The translations under genes were made by a program, and so were the position numbers. Below, piece after piece: positions 54,013-62,701 of a DNA stretch of 64,000 nucleotides. Origin of the DNA: Lachnospiraceae bacterium (GTDB taxonomy: Bacteria > Bacillota > Clostridia > Lachnospirales > Lachnospiraceae); contig JAFVSN010000024.1 in assembly GCA_017503735.1 (NCBI GenBank), positions 1 through 64,000 of the forward strand, in the 5' to 3' direction. Each line of letters starts with the position of its first letter. Within the stretch, counting starts at the first letter, position 1. Below the pieces are notes generated by a model. That model did no database searches, was not told where the DNA came from, and saw only the letters and a program-made list of their open reading frames with translations.

Positions 54013-55437
54013 CTATTGTAACACCGAAACTGCGTCTGAAATCGTTTTTTCCATTGCTTCCCGTCCGTACTTGTCTACCTCTGCCTTGTTCTTCTCACCA
54101 TGGGTCAAACAGCCCGCACCGCCAATACATCCACCGGTACATGCCATGCCTTCAATAAAATTAGCATCCAGCACGTTCTTGCTCTTTTTAAGCAAAGCCA
54201 CACGACATGCTTCAATACCGTCGCATACGTTTGCCTTTAATGGGAATCCCTCCATCCCCTGCTCCTTTAAGGCCTGGGTTACCGCATCGGACAAACCTCC
54301 ACTTCTCGCAAAGATACGTCCAAAGTAAGATGCGTTATCCAATACTCCTTCCTCTAATGTGGTAATATCAATATCGCGGCTGTCAAACAATGCTTGCAAT
54401 TCCTCAAAGGTCAAAACCGCGTCCACATGAGGCTTTACAGATTCAAGCTGTGCTTCCATCTTCTTGGAGGTACACGGTCCGATAAATACCACCTTTGCAT
54501 TTTCGCTGGTCTTCTTAATATACTCTCCGATGGCTGCCATCGGAGAAAGGTTATGGGAAATAAACGGTACTAAATCCGGGAACTCCGACTTTATATATGC
54601 TACAAAGGCCGGACAGCAGGAGCTGGTCAAAAAGCCCTTCTCCACAAGCTCTCTGGACTCCTTCATAGCCACCAAGTCTGCGCCCAATGCTGCTTCTACT
54701 ACCGTATGGAAGCCCAATTCTTTCAGTCCTGTGATAACCTGACCTAACTTCGCATAGGTAAACTGGCTGGAAATGGACGGTGCCACCACCGCATATAGCT
54801 TATAGTTCTTTCCCTGTTCACTCTTTTTCAGTAAATCCACAACGTTCAAGATGAAAGACTTATCCATGATTGCTCCGAACGGACACTGATATACACAGGC
54901 TCCACAGGAGATACACTTGTTATTGTCAATGGATGCCGCATTGTTCTCGTTAATGGAGATTGCCTTAATCTTGCAGGCATTCTGACACGGACGCTTGCGA
55001 TTTACGATTGCCGAATACGGACATACTTTGGCACACTGTCCACACTCCACACACTTGGATTTATCAATGTGTGCTACGTGATTATGGTCAAAGGAAATCG
55101 CACCTCGCGGACACACATCCTCACACCGATGAGCAAGACAACCGCGGCAGGAATCCGTCACCTCGTAGCCCGCAGCCGGACATTCGTCACAGGCAATGTC
55201 GATTACCTCGATGATATTCGGATTTTCCTTATTTCCACCCATGGCAACCTTCACTCGTTCCGCCAGAATTGCACGTTCTTTGTACACACAGCAACGCATG
55301 GTCGGCGTTTTCCCCGGCACAATGGTCTTCGGAATATCCAGCACATTTTCCAAAAGTGTATCATTCCACGCCTGACGGGCCACCTCCCGCAGCACCTTGT
55401 ATTTTAAATGTTGTACCTTTGTATCAAATTTTCTCAT
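54013..55437 (-). CDS. Catalytic [FeFe] hydrogenase, monomeric (group B type)
   Basis: Makes or oxidises H2 with ferredoxin. The 474-residue protein has N-terminal [4Fe-4S] clusters with many Cys (CDECPAAGYEVTDSCRGC, then CVECGQCAKVCP and CISCGACVYQCP, about 85-190) and the H-cluster domain with all three signatures: TSSCCPAF (L1, about 272), GPCTSKKME (L2, about 320) and EGMACTGGCIGGAGC (L3, about 432). All cluster ligands and the proton-relay Cys are kept. The N-terminal cluster arrangement and the length fit the group B hydrogenases common in Clostridia. AAGGAGAGG precedes the ATG. Last gene of the operon that begins with adhE. Assembly needs HydE, HydF and HydG, which are not in the window. 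Confidence 0.9.
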   Translation of the reverse strand: MRKFDTKVQHLKYKVLREVARQAWNDTLLENVLDIPKTIVPGKTPTMRCCVYKERAILAERVKVAMGGNKENPNIIEVIDIACDECPAAGYEVTDSCRGCLAHRCEDVCPRGAISFDHNHVAHIDKSKCVECGQCAKVCPYSAIVNRKRPCQNACKIKAISINENNAASIDNNKCISCGACVYQCPFGAIMDKSFILNVVDLLKKSEQGKNYKLYAVVAPSISSQFTYAKLGQVITGLKELGFHTVVEAALGADLVAMKESRELVEKGFLTSSCCPAFVAYIKSEFPDLVPFISHNLSPMAAIGEYIKKTSENAKVVFIGPCTSKKMEAQLESVKPHVDAVLTFEELQALFDSRDIDITTLEEGVLDNASYFGRIFARSGGLSDAVTQALKEQGMEGFPLKANVCDGIEACRVALLKKSKNVLDANFIEGMACTGGCIGGAGCLTHGEKNKAEVDKYGREAMEKTISDAVSVLQ

Positions 55438-55447
55438 AAGCCTCTCC

Positions 55448-56620
55448 TTAGAAATAGCTGACCTTAATGCGCTTTCCCATCTGCCGCAGGCATTTGGACA
55501 ATTCTTCCACCAGATTCATTTTAATGTTAAAGTTAATCGGCAAATCCGGATTCTGATGGGCCGGATTAATTGCTCTGCCTACGTAGAAATTAATATCAGT
55601 GGCTTCCTCAAACAAAAGTCTGCTGATTAAGGACGCACCGTCATGTTTGACACTCCAATGCTCATAGTTAACATTGTCACCCAAGTGATCCTTCGCGTAT
55701 TCCAATACCTTATTGACTGTAATCACGCCCTCCGTCACCAAATCCACACCTTCAATGGTTGCAATGGGCGGGACGTCTGAACGCTCGAAGTTAAGCGTTG
55801 CCCGGAGCGGTTTCCCGAGGTATTTCGCCGCTATCGAGGATGTGGTTCCTCCGCATATAATATGCTTTCCTTCTTTGGAGAAGAACAATGACATCATACG
55901 CTCTCCATCGTCCCGATTAGACGGCGGTCCGAATAAAATATTCATCGGCTCTCTTTTTCTTACCCGTACCACACAAGCCGTAGTATCGTCCCCCGGACGG
56001 TTGCCGTACAGCTTATTACACTCATCCACCAAAATCGTAGACAAAGTCTTCGCCGTATAACCTGCCGGTGCCAGCGTCTCCATAAATGTAGCAATATCCT
56101 CCCGCTTCCATCCGAAGTTATATGCTGTACCGATTCCCGCATGCGGACATCCGTCGCTCATGGCAATAAAAATGTCGTTTTCCCTTAACTTCAGGACACT
56201 TTTATATATCTTTTTTCCGCCGATGTTCATTTCTGTCTTCGCATAATCGTAATTTTCTTCATCCCGGATTAATATCACATGGGGATTATCATACTGAATC
56301 AATTCGGCCGTATCATTATTAATCACGTGAATAATAGTAAATGTGGAATACGCCACTCCTCTGGAAGAACAGACCGGGAGTGTTGCCGCAATTGTGGAAA
56401 CGCATTCTTCCAAAGGAAGTCCTTCCGCCATCATGGTGGAAATAATCTTCGAGGTAAGGGTGGATAGGATACTTGCTTTTACACCGCTTCCCAATCCGTC
56501 CGCCAGTACGATTACCGTGGAATTTTCGCCGCTCTCCACCACGTCCACATGGTCTCCGCAAAGCTGTTCTCCGTAGTGATTAATACTTTTGTAGCCGATA
56601 TCTGTACATAAATCATTCAT
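55448..56620 (-). CDS. SpoIIE/RsbU-type PP2C phosphatase linked to hydrogenases
   Basis: A 390-residue phosphatase with an N-terminal PP2C domain (about 1-225): STVIVLADGLGSGVKASIL near 32-50, FIAMSDGCPHAGIG near 160 and GDDTTACVVRVRK near 215 hold the Asp/Gly metal-binding residues. The C-terminal part (about 230-390) is a less known domain. It overlaps the sensory hydrogenase by eight bases, ten bases before the catalytic hydrogenase, so it is probably the output of the H2 sensor: PAS-domain hydrogenase to phosphatase to a phospho-protein target. No kinase or anti-sigma partner is seen here. Confidence 0.86.
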   Translation of the reverse strand: MNDLCTDIGYKSINHYGEQLCGDHVDVVESGENSTVIVLADGLGSGVKASILSTLTSKIISTMMAEGLPLEECVSTIAATLPVCSSRGVAYSTFTIIHVINNDTAELIQYDNPHVILIRDEENYDYAKTEMNIGGKKIYKSVLKLRENDIFIAMSDGCPHAGIGTAYNFGWKREDIATFMETLAPAGYTAKTLSTILVDECNKLYGNRPGDDTTACVVRVRKREPMNILFGPPSNRDDGERMMSLFFSKEGKHIICGGTTSSIAAKYLGKPLRATLNFERSDVPPIATIEGVDLVTEGVITVNKVLEYAKDHLGDNVNYEHWSVKHDGASLISRLLFEEATDINFYVGRAINPAHQNPDLPINFNIKMNLVEELSKCLRQMGKRIKVSYF

Positions 56621-58289
56621 CGGAAATCGACTCCTTTAATTTTGCCAATGCAATTTTTGTTTCCGCTGCCGTTTCACCGAGAAGGGATGCAATTTCCTGT
56701 ACAATACGCATCTGCTTGTCCACAACCCTGTCAGCAACTTCCACTGTTTTGCGACTGATGCTTTCCTTCTTTTCCCGTTCCTTTTCTTCATCCGTCACAT
56801 CACGCATGATACAAATCAGCATCCGGGACTCTTTATCATGTACTACCGTCTGTTCCACATATCGCTTGTATTCCGCCAGATAAACTCTTTGATTCTTGAT
56901 TTCTTTTCCGCTGTTTAATACGTTAAGGAAAACATCCGGTTCCAAAATACGAATCACCTGGTCACCTAACACATCCGATGCAGAACGGATATTCATAATC
57001 TTTTGTGCCGCCGTGTTAATCTGTTGTACCTCTAAATTCTCATTCAGTACAATCAGACCGTTCGGTGTATTTTTTACAATAGTGTCCGAAAAGCTTTCCG
57101 CTTTATCCTTTAAGTACGGAAGACACATGGATACATCCGCCTTTCCGTTAAAGATAGCAATCGCCTTTTCACGACAGGTGTTATAACCGCAGGAACCGCA
57201 GTTTAACTCTTGGGACGGCTTAAACTTACCCATCTGGCGAAGTATCTCGGTAATCTGGCTCTCTGCCGGAGACTGGGCACGTAACTCGATGAACTCGAAA
57301 TTTTTACGTAATTCCGCAGAATCCGGTTGACGAACATCAAAATCCTTTTTCCCGGCATACTGTGCTACTGCCATATAATCCTTCACAGGGGAACGATGAT
57401 ACTTTTCCATCACAGGACCACCGACACAACTACCCACGCAGGCAGACATTTCGATAAAACACTTATGAATATTTCCGTTTTCGATATCCCGGAGGGCTGC
57501 CATACAGTTCTCTACGCCGTCAATTGCCATATAAGTATAACCCGGTGCATCCTGCGTCATAGTTTTTAAGATACCTCCGGTAGTCGGGAAAAATCTTGCC
57601 TTACTTTCCTCCTCGGAATCCAATTCTTTCCGAAGCTCGATTTTTTCCGTTGCCAACCATTCCGTCAATTCTTCAAAGGTCAACACTGCATCCACGATAC
57701 TTCCGTAATGCTCCGCTTCGTCCTTCTTCGATACACACGGACCGATGAATACAGTCTTTGCATCCGGATAACGCTTCTTAATATCCAGACAATGTGCCTG
57801 CATCGGCGAAGCAACATTTGCAAGATATTCCAATTCCTTCGGAAAATATTTCTGAATCAATAAATTGATGGAATGACAGCAGGATGTAATAATAACATCT
57901 CTGCCCTCTTCTCGTAACATCCGCTCATATTCGGTCTTTACCATGGTGGCACCAATAGAAGTTTCCTCCACATCGGCAAACCCCAGCTTTTGCAGTGCCT
58001 CCCGCATTGCCGTAATCCCCACGCCATCATAGTTCGCAATAAAAGACGGAGCAAGGCTCACATACACCGGTGCCCCGCTTTGTAAGAGCACCTTCACTTT
58101 TTCGGTCTCATCCACAATCTGCTTCGCCCCCTGTGGACAGACCACAAAACACTGGCCACAAAGGATACACTCGTTTCCGATAATATGTGCCTGGTCTCCG
58201 GAAAAACGAATGGACTTTACCGGACAATGACGGATGCATTTATAACAGTTTTTACAATTTGATTTCTTCAGCGTTAAACAGTTCGGCAT
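56613..58289 (-). CDS. Sensory [FeFe] hydrogenase with PAS domain (group C, HydS/HsfB type)
   Basis: The 558-residue protein has an N-terminal bacterial ferredoxin domain (C11 to C52, NCKNCYKCIRHCP and CILCGQCFVVCP), a variant H-cluster domain (about 70-345: TSCCHS for L1 with Pro to His, GPCVSKKDEA for L2, EMSACVGSCVGGP for L3), a CxxCGYxxC [4Fe-4S] domain (about 360-395) and a C-terminal PAS domain (about 405-515) that ends in a helical stretch. This order is that of group C sensory hydrogenases, which respond to H2 rather than produce it. The start has AAGGAG upstream. Together with the overlapping phosphatase it forms a signal pair. Confidence 0.88.
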   Translation of the reverse strand: MPNCLTLKKSNCKNCYKCIRHCPVKSIRFSGDQAHIIGNECILCGQCFVVCPQGAKQIVDETEKVKVLLQSGAPVYVSLAPSFIANYDGVGITAMREALQKLGFADVEETSIGATMVKTEYERMLREEGRDVIITSCCHSINLLIQKYFPKELEYLANVASPMQAHCLDIKKRYPDAKTVFIGPCVSKKDEAEHYGSIVDAVLTFEELTEWLATEKIELRKELDSEEESKARFFPTTGGILKTMTQDAPGYTYMAIDGVENCMAALRDIENGNIHKCFIEMSACVGSCVGGPVMEKYHRSPVKDYMAVAQYAGKKDFDVRQPDSAELRKNFEFIELRAQSPAESQITEILRQMGKFKPSQELNCGSCGYNTCREKAIAIFNGKADVSMCLPYLKDKAESFSDTIVKNTPNGLIVLNENLEVQQINTAAQKIMNIRSASDVLGDQVIRILEPDVFLNVLNSGKEIKNQRVYLAEYKRYVEQTVVHDKESRMLICIMRDVTDEEKEREKKESISRKTVEVADRVVDKQMRIVQEIASLLGETAAETKIALAKLKESISDE

Positions 58290-58303
58290 ATTCTGTTACT
58301 CCT

Positions 58304-58555
58304 TTACGCACTCAGCTTTTCCAGAACCTTTTCCTTAAAAAATTCCTGAAATGTTTCTCTTGTAATGCCGGTATACACATCATCATCCACCTGAACCGTT
58401 ACACCGATACGATTACACTTGCCGATACAAAAACTACCGACAAGTGTAATCTCCTGTTCCAGATGATGCGTTTCAACGGCTTTCTGAAAGAGCTCCACAA
58501 TTTCCTCGGACCCTTTCAAGTGGCAGGAACTGCCTACACAAACCTGAACGATCAT
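58304..58555 (-). CDS. Thioredoxin-like [2Fe-2S] ferredoxin
   Basis: An 83-residue protein with the pattern C-x4-C ... C-x3-C (VCVGSSCHLKG at about 5-15 and GSFCIGKCN at about 40), as in the small 2Fe-2S subunit of NADH-linked hydrogenases. The ATG at 58555 follows AAAGGTG; a GTG three codons earlier overlaps the preceding stop. It is a paralog of the gene at 58561-58800. The two lie directly upstream of the sensory hydrogenase and may carry electrons to or from the hydrogenase pair. Confidence 0.85.
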   Translation of the reverse strand: MIVQVCVGSSCHLKGSEEIVELFQKAVETHHLEQEITLVGSFCIGKCNRIGVTVQVDDDVYTGITRETFQEFFKEKVLEKLSA

Positions 58556-58560
58556 AGTTT

Positions 58561-58800
58561 TCACACCTTTGCAAGTACTTGTTTTTCAAAGAATTCCTTA
58601 GTGGAATCCGGAGTTACGGAATGGAAGGTATCGTCAACGGTAACACAAACGCCCTTCTGGCAGTTGCCCATACAGAAAGTTCCTCCCAGCTCTACCTTAT
58701 CGTCTAACTTATTTTCCTTAATCAAATACTGAAGTTGCTCTACTACCTGACGGGACCCCTTAATATGACAGGAGGATCCGATACATACTGTAATCTTCAT
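58561..58800 (-). CDS. Thioredoxin-like [2Fe-2S] ferredoxin
   Basis: A 79-residue protein with ITVCIGSSCHIKGSRQVVE and GTFCMGNCQKG, giving the C-x4-C and C-x3-C cluster ligands. GGAGGGATAG precedes the ATG at 58800. It lies 13 bases after the phosphotransferase gene. The second ferredoxin (58304) is about 40 percent identical by eye. Confidence 0.85.
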   Translation of the reverse strand: MKITVCIGSSCHIKGSRQVVEQLQYLIKENKLDDKVELGGTFCMGNCQKGVCVTVDDTFHSVTPDSTKEFFEKQVLAKV

Positions 58801-58813
58801 GCTGCTATCCCTC

Positions 58814-59563
58814 CTATTCATAATCTACAACGTCTACCCAGCTAAGCAGGAATTCACGTTCCTTCTCATTGCCCTTTACAGACTGGGAAGCTGCCACAAT
58901 CGGCATCCACTTTTGTACATACTGCTTTGCGGTGTTGCTCTTTTTACAGAACAAATCAAGATACTTCTTTGCACCTTCGATATCACCTTCCAGCCAGAAC
59001 AAAAGGTAGGTTCTTGCCGCATCTGCGGAAGCGTTACCCTGGGTTACATGAGACCAGTCAAGGATGTACGGGGTTCCGTCCTCGGTCACGATAATGTTGG
59101 ACGGATTGAAATCGCCGTGGCATACCTTGTTATGCTTCGGCATACCTTCCAGACGGGTATGCAAATCATAACGGGTGGTAGCATCCAGTTCTGCCTTACT
59201 GATTTTGCCGTTCATCTTATCCTTTAACTTGTTGAGTAACGGACAGGTTGCTTTGTGTACCGTTGTCTGTAACTCCACAAACATTTCCAGATACTCATCC
59301 TTCTTCTCCGGGTCCTCCTGCATTAACTGCGCTAAAGTCTTACCCTTAATGAACTCGGACACAATCGCCCATTTGCCGTCAACCATGGTTACTTCAAAGA
59401 TCTTCGGAATGTTCAAACCGGTCTCCTCGATTCTTGCCTGATTCAGTGCCTCGTTTAACACGTCCGCCTTGGAATAATGCTCATCAAATACCTTTATACA
59501 CTTGTCGCCGTCACGATAAATCGTCTTGTTGTTTCTTACTGCAATCACTCTATCCAATTTCAT
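58814..59563 (-). CDS. Aminoglycoside-phosphotransferase-like kinase
   Basis: The 249-residue protein has the protein-kinase-like fold of the APH/choline kinase family: VCHGDFNPSNIIV (catalytic loop HGDxxxxN, about 146-158) and YILDWSHV (metal-binding Asp, about 168), with Lys/Glu residues in the N-lobe. No known resistance family is implied; substrates could be a small molecule or a sugar alcohol. AAGGAGGAGTG precedes the ATG. It is 14 bases after the adhE stop, so it is in the adhE operon, though its link with fermentation is not obvious. Confidence 0.8.
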   Translation of the reverse strand: MKLDRVIAVRNNKTIYRDGDKCIKVFDEHYSKADVLNEALNQARIEETGLNIPKIFEVTMVDGKWAIVSEFIKGKTLAQLMQEDPEKKDEYLEMFVELQTTVHKATCPLLNKLKDKMNGKISKAELDATTRYDLHTRLEGMPKHNKVCHGDFNPSNIIVTEDGTPYILDWSHVTQGNASADAARTYLLFWLEGDIEGAKKYLDLFCKKSNTAKQYVQKWMPIVAASQSVKGNEKEREFLLSWVDVVDYE

Positions 59564-59577
59564 AGTCTCACTCCTCC

Positions 59578-62295
59578 TTACAGATTCTTATTGATGCCGT
59601 TCTTTGCTCTACGGAAACTCTGCTTAATATCGGTCTTGTCTACGCCTTCGCCAAGCTGACGCTCATCCGGAGTCTTCGGCTCGACAAACTGCTTGCCGTA
59701 ATATGCGTTCAGGTACATCTGCTTGATTTCACTCATTAACGGGTATCTCGGGTTTGCACCGGTACACTGGTCATCGAATGCCTGCTCAGTCATCTCGTCC
59801 AGTCTTGCAAGGAAGTCCTTTTCGTCAGCAACATAATCCTTAATGGTCGCCTTAATGCCCACCTTAGCCTTTAACTCATCCAAAGCCTTAATTAAGTTCT
59901 CTACCTTTTCGCTGTCGTTCTTACCCTTAAGTCCAAGGTAATCAGCTACTTCTGCATAACGGGCCAAGGTATGCGGATGGTCATACTGGGAGAAGGTACC
60001 CATCTTTACCGGAGTTTCCGCTGCATTGAAGCGGATTACTTCGTCAATCATCAGCGCATTTGCAACGCCGTGCGGTAAATGATGGAATGCACCCAGCTTA
60101 TGTGCCATGGAGTGACATACGCCAAGGAATGCGTTTGCAAACGCCATACCTGCGATGGTAGCCGCATTCGCCATCTTCTCTCTTGCTTCTACATCGGTCT
60201 GTCCATTCTCATAAGCTCTCGGAAGGAACTCGAAAATCGTCTTCAATGCCTTTAATGCAAGACCGTCGGTATAATCCGTTGCCAACATGGATGCATATGC
60301 TTCCAATGCGTGGGTTACTGCATCGATACCGGAAGCTGCAGTCAATCCCTTCGGTGCGGTCATATGGAAGTCGGTATCAATAATTGCCATATTCGGAAGT
60401 AATTCATAATCCGCAAGCGGGTACTTCACGCCGGACTTTTCATCAGTAATAACTGCAAACGGAGTTACCTCGGAACCGGTGCCTGCAGAAGTCGGGATTG
60501 CAATAAAGTACGCCTTTTCGCCCATCTTCGGGAAGGTGTAAATTCTCTTTCTGATATCAACGAACCGCATTGCCATATCCATGAAGTCTGCTTCCGGATG
60601 CTCGTAGAGAACCCACATAATCTTTGCGGCGTCCATTGCAGAACCACCGCCAAGGGCGATGATGCAATCCGGCTTAAATGCCTGCATCTGCTCTGCTCCT
60701 GCCTTTGCACAAGCAAGAGTCGGGTCCGGAGCCACATCAAAGAAGGTGGCATGCTGGATACCCATCTCATCTAACTTGTCCGCAATCGGCTTCGTGTTGC
60801 CGTTCTCATAAAGGAAAGTATCCGTTACAATGAAGGCTCTCTTCTTTCCCATCACGTTCTTTAATTCATCAAGAGCTACCGGGAGACAGCCCTTCTTCAT
60901 ATAAATCTTCTCAGGTGCTCTAAACCAAAGCATATTCTCTCTCCTCTCAGCTACAGTCTTAATATTAATCAAATGCTTTACGCCTACGTTATCGGATACG
61001 GAGTTGCCACCCCAGGAACCACATCCTAAGGTAAGAGACGGAGCCAGCTTGAAATTGTAAAGGTCACCGATACCACCCTGAGAGGACGGGGTATTCACTA
61101 AGATACGACAGGTCTTCATACGCTCACCGAACTCCGCCAACTTTTCCTTCTCGGTGATTGCATTTAAGTAAATGGAAGAGGTGTGACCGTAGCCGCCGTC
61201 TGCGATTAAGTGCTCTGCCTTTTCGAACGCATCCTGAATATCCTTTGCCTTGTACATTGCAAGTACCGGAGAAAGTTTTTCGTGTGCAAACTCCTCGGAA
61301 AGCTCTACGCTCTCCACCTCACCGATTAAAATCTTGGTGCCTTCCGGAACGGTTACGCCTGCCAGCTCCGCAATCTTTGCTGCCTTCTGACCTACAATCT
61401 TCGCATTCAACGCACCGTTGATGATAATGGTCTTACGTACCTTCTCAATTTCGTCACCCTTTAAGAAGTAACAACCTCTTGCCGCAAATTCTTCCTTTAC
61501 TGCATCATATACATTCTTATGTACGATTACGGACTGCTCGGAAGCGCAAATCATACCGTTGTCGAAAGTCTTGGAATGAATGATGGAGTTTACCGCAAGC
61601 AAGATATCCGCGGTTTCATCAATAATTGCCGGAGTATTTCCCGCACCTACGCCGAGTGCCGGCTTACCGCTGGAATATGCGGCCTTCACCATGCCCGGAC
61701 CACCGGTTGCAAGAATAATATCCGCTTCCTTCATTACCGTGTTGGTCATCTCAAGAGACGGTACATCAATCCAGGAGATGATGCCTTCCGGTGCACCTGC
61801 CGCTACTGCCGCCTCAAGTACGATTTTGGAAGCTGCGATGGTTGCGTTCTTGGCACGCGGATGTGGGCTGATGATAATACCGTTTCTGGTCTTAAGAGCG
61901 ATAAGCGTCTTGAAGATTGCGGTAGAAGTCGGGTTTGTGGTCGGAATAACCGCTGCAATCACACCGATTGGCTCCGCTACCTTCTTGATACCGTAGGCCT
62001 TATCCTCTTCTACTACCCCACAGGTCTTGGTATCTCTGTATGCGTTGTAGATATACTCGGAAGCATAATGATTCTTGATTACCTTATCTTCCACAACGCC
62101 CATACCGGTCTCTTCTACGGCAAGCTTTGCAAGGGCGATACGCTCCTTGTTCGCAGCAGAAGCCGCAGCTAAGAAGATTTTATCCACTTGCTCCTGCGTG
62201 TAAGTCGCAAAAATTTTCTGCGCCTCTCTTACACGGGCAATGGCCTCTTCCAACTTCTCAACGCCATCCACAATTTCGTACTTCTTCGTCTTCAT
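59578..62295 (-). CDS. adhE: Bifunctional acetaldehyde-CoA/alcohol dehydrogenase
   Basis: Converts acetyl-CoA through acetaldehyde to ethanol with two NADH. The 905-residue protein has the acetylating aldehyde dehydrogenase half with catalytic C250 (FDNGMICASEQ) and GVGAGNTPA, and the iron-containing alcohol dehydrogenase half with GGGSAMDAAK and the metal-binding GVCHSMAHKLGAFHHLPHG block. It is full length. The start has AGGAGGATAAGTT before it. Two Rex-like operators lie just upstream. First gene of the operon that ends with the catalytic hydrogenase. Confidence 0.97.
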   Translation of the reverse strand: MKTKKYEIVDGVEKLEEAIARVREAQKIFATYTQEQVDKIFLAAASAANKERIALAKLAVEETGMGVVEDKVIKNHYASEYIYNAYRDTKTCGVVEEDKAYGIKKVAEPIGVIAAVIPTTNPTSTAIFKTLIALKTRNGIIISPHPRAKNATIAASKIVLEAAVAAGAPEGIISWIDVPSLEMTNTVMKEADIILATGGPGMVKAAYSSGKPALGVGAGNTPAIIDETADILLAVNSIIHSKTFDNGMICASEQSVIVHKNVYDAVKEEFAARGCYFLKGDEIEKVRKTIIINGALNAKIVGQKAAKIAELAGVTVPEGTKILIGEVESVELSEEFAHEKLSPVLAMYKAKDIQDAFEKAEHLIADGGYGHTSSIYLNAITEKEKLAEFGERMKTCRILVNTPSSQGGIGDLYNFKLAPSLTLGCGSWGGNSVSDNVGVKHLINIKTVAERRENMLWFRAPEKIYMKKGCLPVALDELKNVMGKKRAFIVTDTFLYENGNTKPIADKLDEMGIQHATFFDVAPDPTLACAKAGAEQMQAFKPDCIIALGGGSAMDAAKIMWVLYEHPEADFMDMAMRFVDIRKRIYTFPKMGEKAYFIAIPTSAGTGSEVTPFAVITDEKSGVKYPLADYELLPNMAIIDTDFHMTAPKGLTAASGIDAVTHALEAYASMLATDYTDGLALKALKTIFEFLPRAYENGQTDVEAREKMANAATIAGMAFANAFLGVCHSMAHKLGAFHHLPHGVANALMIDEVIRFNAAETPVKMGTFSQYDHPHTLARYAEVADYLGLKGKNDSEKVENLIKALDELKAKVGIKATIKDYVADEKDFLARLDEMTEQAFDDQCTGANPRYPLMSEIKQMYLNAYYGKQFVEPKTPDERQLGEGVDKTDIKQSFRRAKNGINKNL

Positions 62296-62311
62296 AACTT
62301 ATCCTCCTATA

Positions 62312-62329
62312 TTGTTATTTTTTTAACAT
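62312..62329. promoter_or_regulatory. Rex-like operator 1 before adhE
   Basis: TTGTTAT-TTTT-TTAACAT has the 7-4-7 layout of the Rex site TTGTTAA-N4-TTAACAA with two mismatches. It lies 17 bases upstream of the adhE start. Confidence 0.68.
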
Positions 62330-62361
62330 ACTCTTCGTTTAATTTTGCCTCATCTCTGAGG

Positions 62362-62379
62362 CTGTTATTATTTTAACAA
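62362..62379. promoter_or_regulatory. Rex-like operator 2 before adhE
   Basis: CTGTTAT-TATT-TTAACAA: one half is a perfect Rex half-site, and the other has two mismatches. It lies 50 bases from operator 1. A small GCCTCA/TGAGGC hairpin lies between. Confidence 0.65.
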
Positions 62380-62450
62380 TCTTTTTTCTTTTTGGGAATA
62401 ATCAAATTAGTATAAGGGGTTATACAAAATGATATAGCCTTACACGGGCG

Positions 62451-62681
62451 CTAAACAAGGTAAGGTTTCAGTGCCGTCATAACCTCATCCATTTGCTCAT
62501 CCTTATGAATGGTCAAGTTCACAGGCTTCGAAAGATCCAAACTGAAAATTCCCATAATCGACCGCGCATTTACCACATATCTTCCTGATACTAAATCAAA
62601 GTCATTATCAAACTTAGCAATTCTGTTTACGAAGCTTTTAACGTTGTCAATGCAATTAAGAGAAATCTGTACTGTTTTCAT
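62451..62681 (-). CDS. HPr-like protein without the active-site histidine
   Basis: The 76-residue protein has the size and fold pattern of HPr/Crh. In the place of the conserved G-x-H-A-R-P it reads LNCIDNVKSF, so His15 is missing and it cannot take phosphate from Enzyme I. The Ser46 region is present as NARSIMGIFSL, so HPr kinase could phosphorylate it, as with Crh. A role in carbon-catabolite regulation rather than sugar transport is inferred. AGGAGGTAG precedes the ATG. It is 20 bases downstream of the AraC gene. Confidence 0.82.
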   Translation of the reverse strand: MKTVQISLNCIDNVKSFVNRIAKFDNDFDLVSGRYVVNARSIMGIFSLDLSKPVNLTIHKDEQMDEVMTALKPYLV

Positions 62682-62701
62682 GATTACTACCTCCTGGTTT
62701 T

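Noticed and set aside
60183-62172. Long plus-strand frames opposite adhE
   Set aside because: Antisense shadows of adhE; no start signals or domains.
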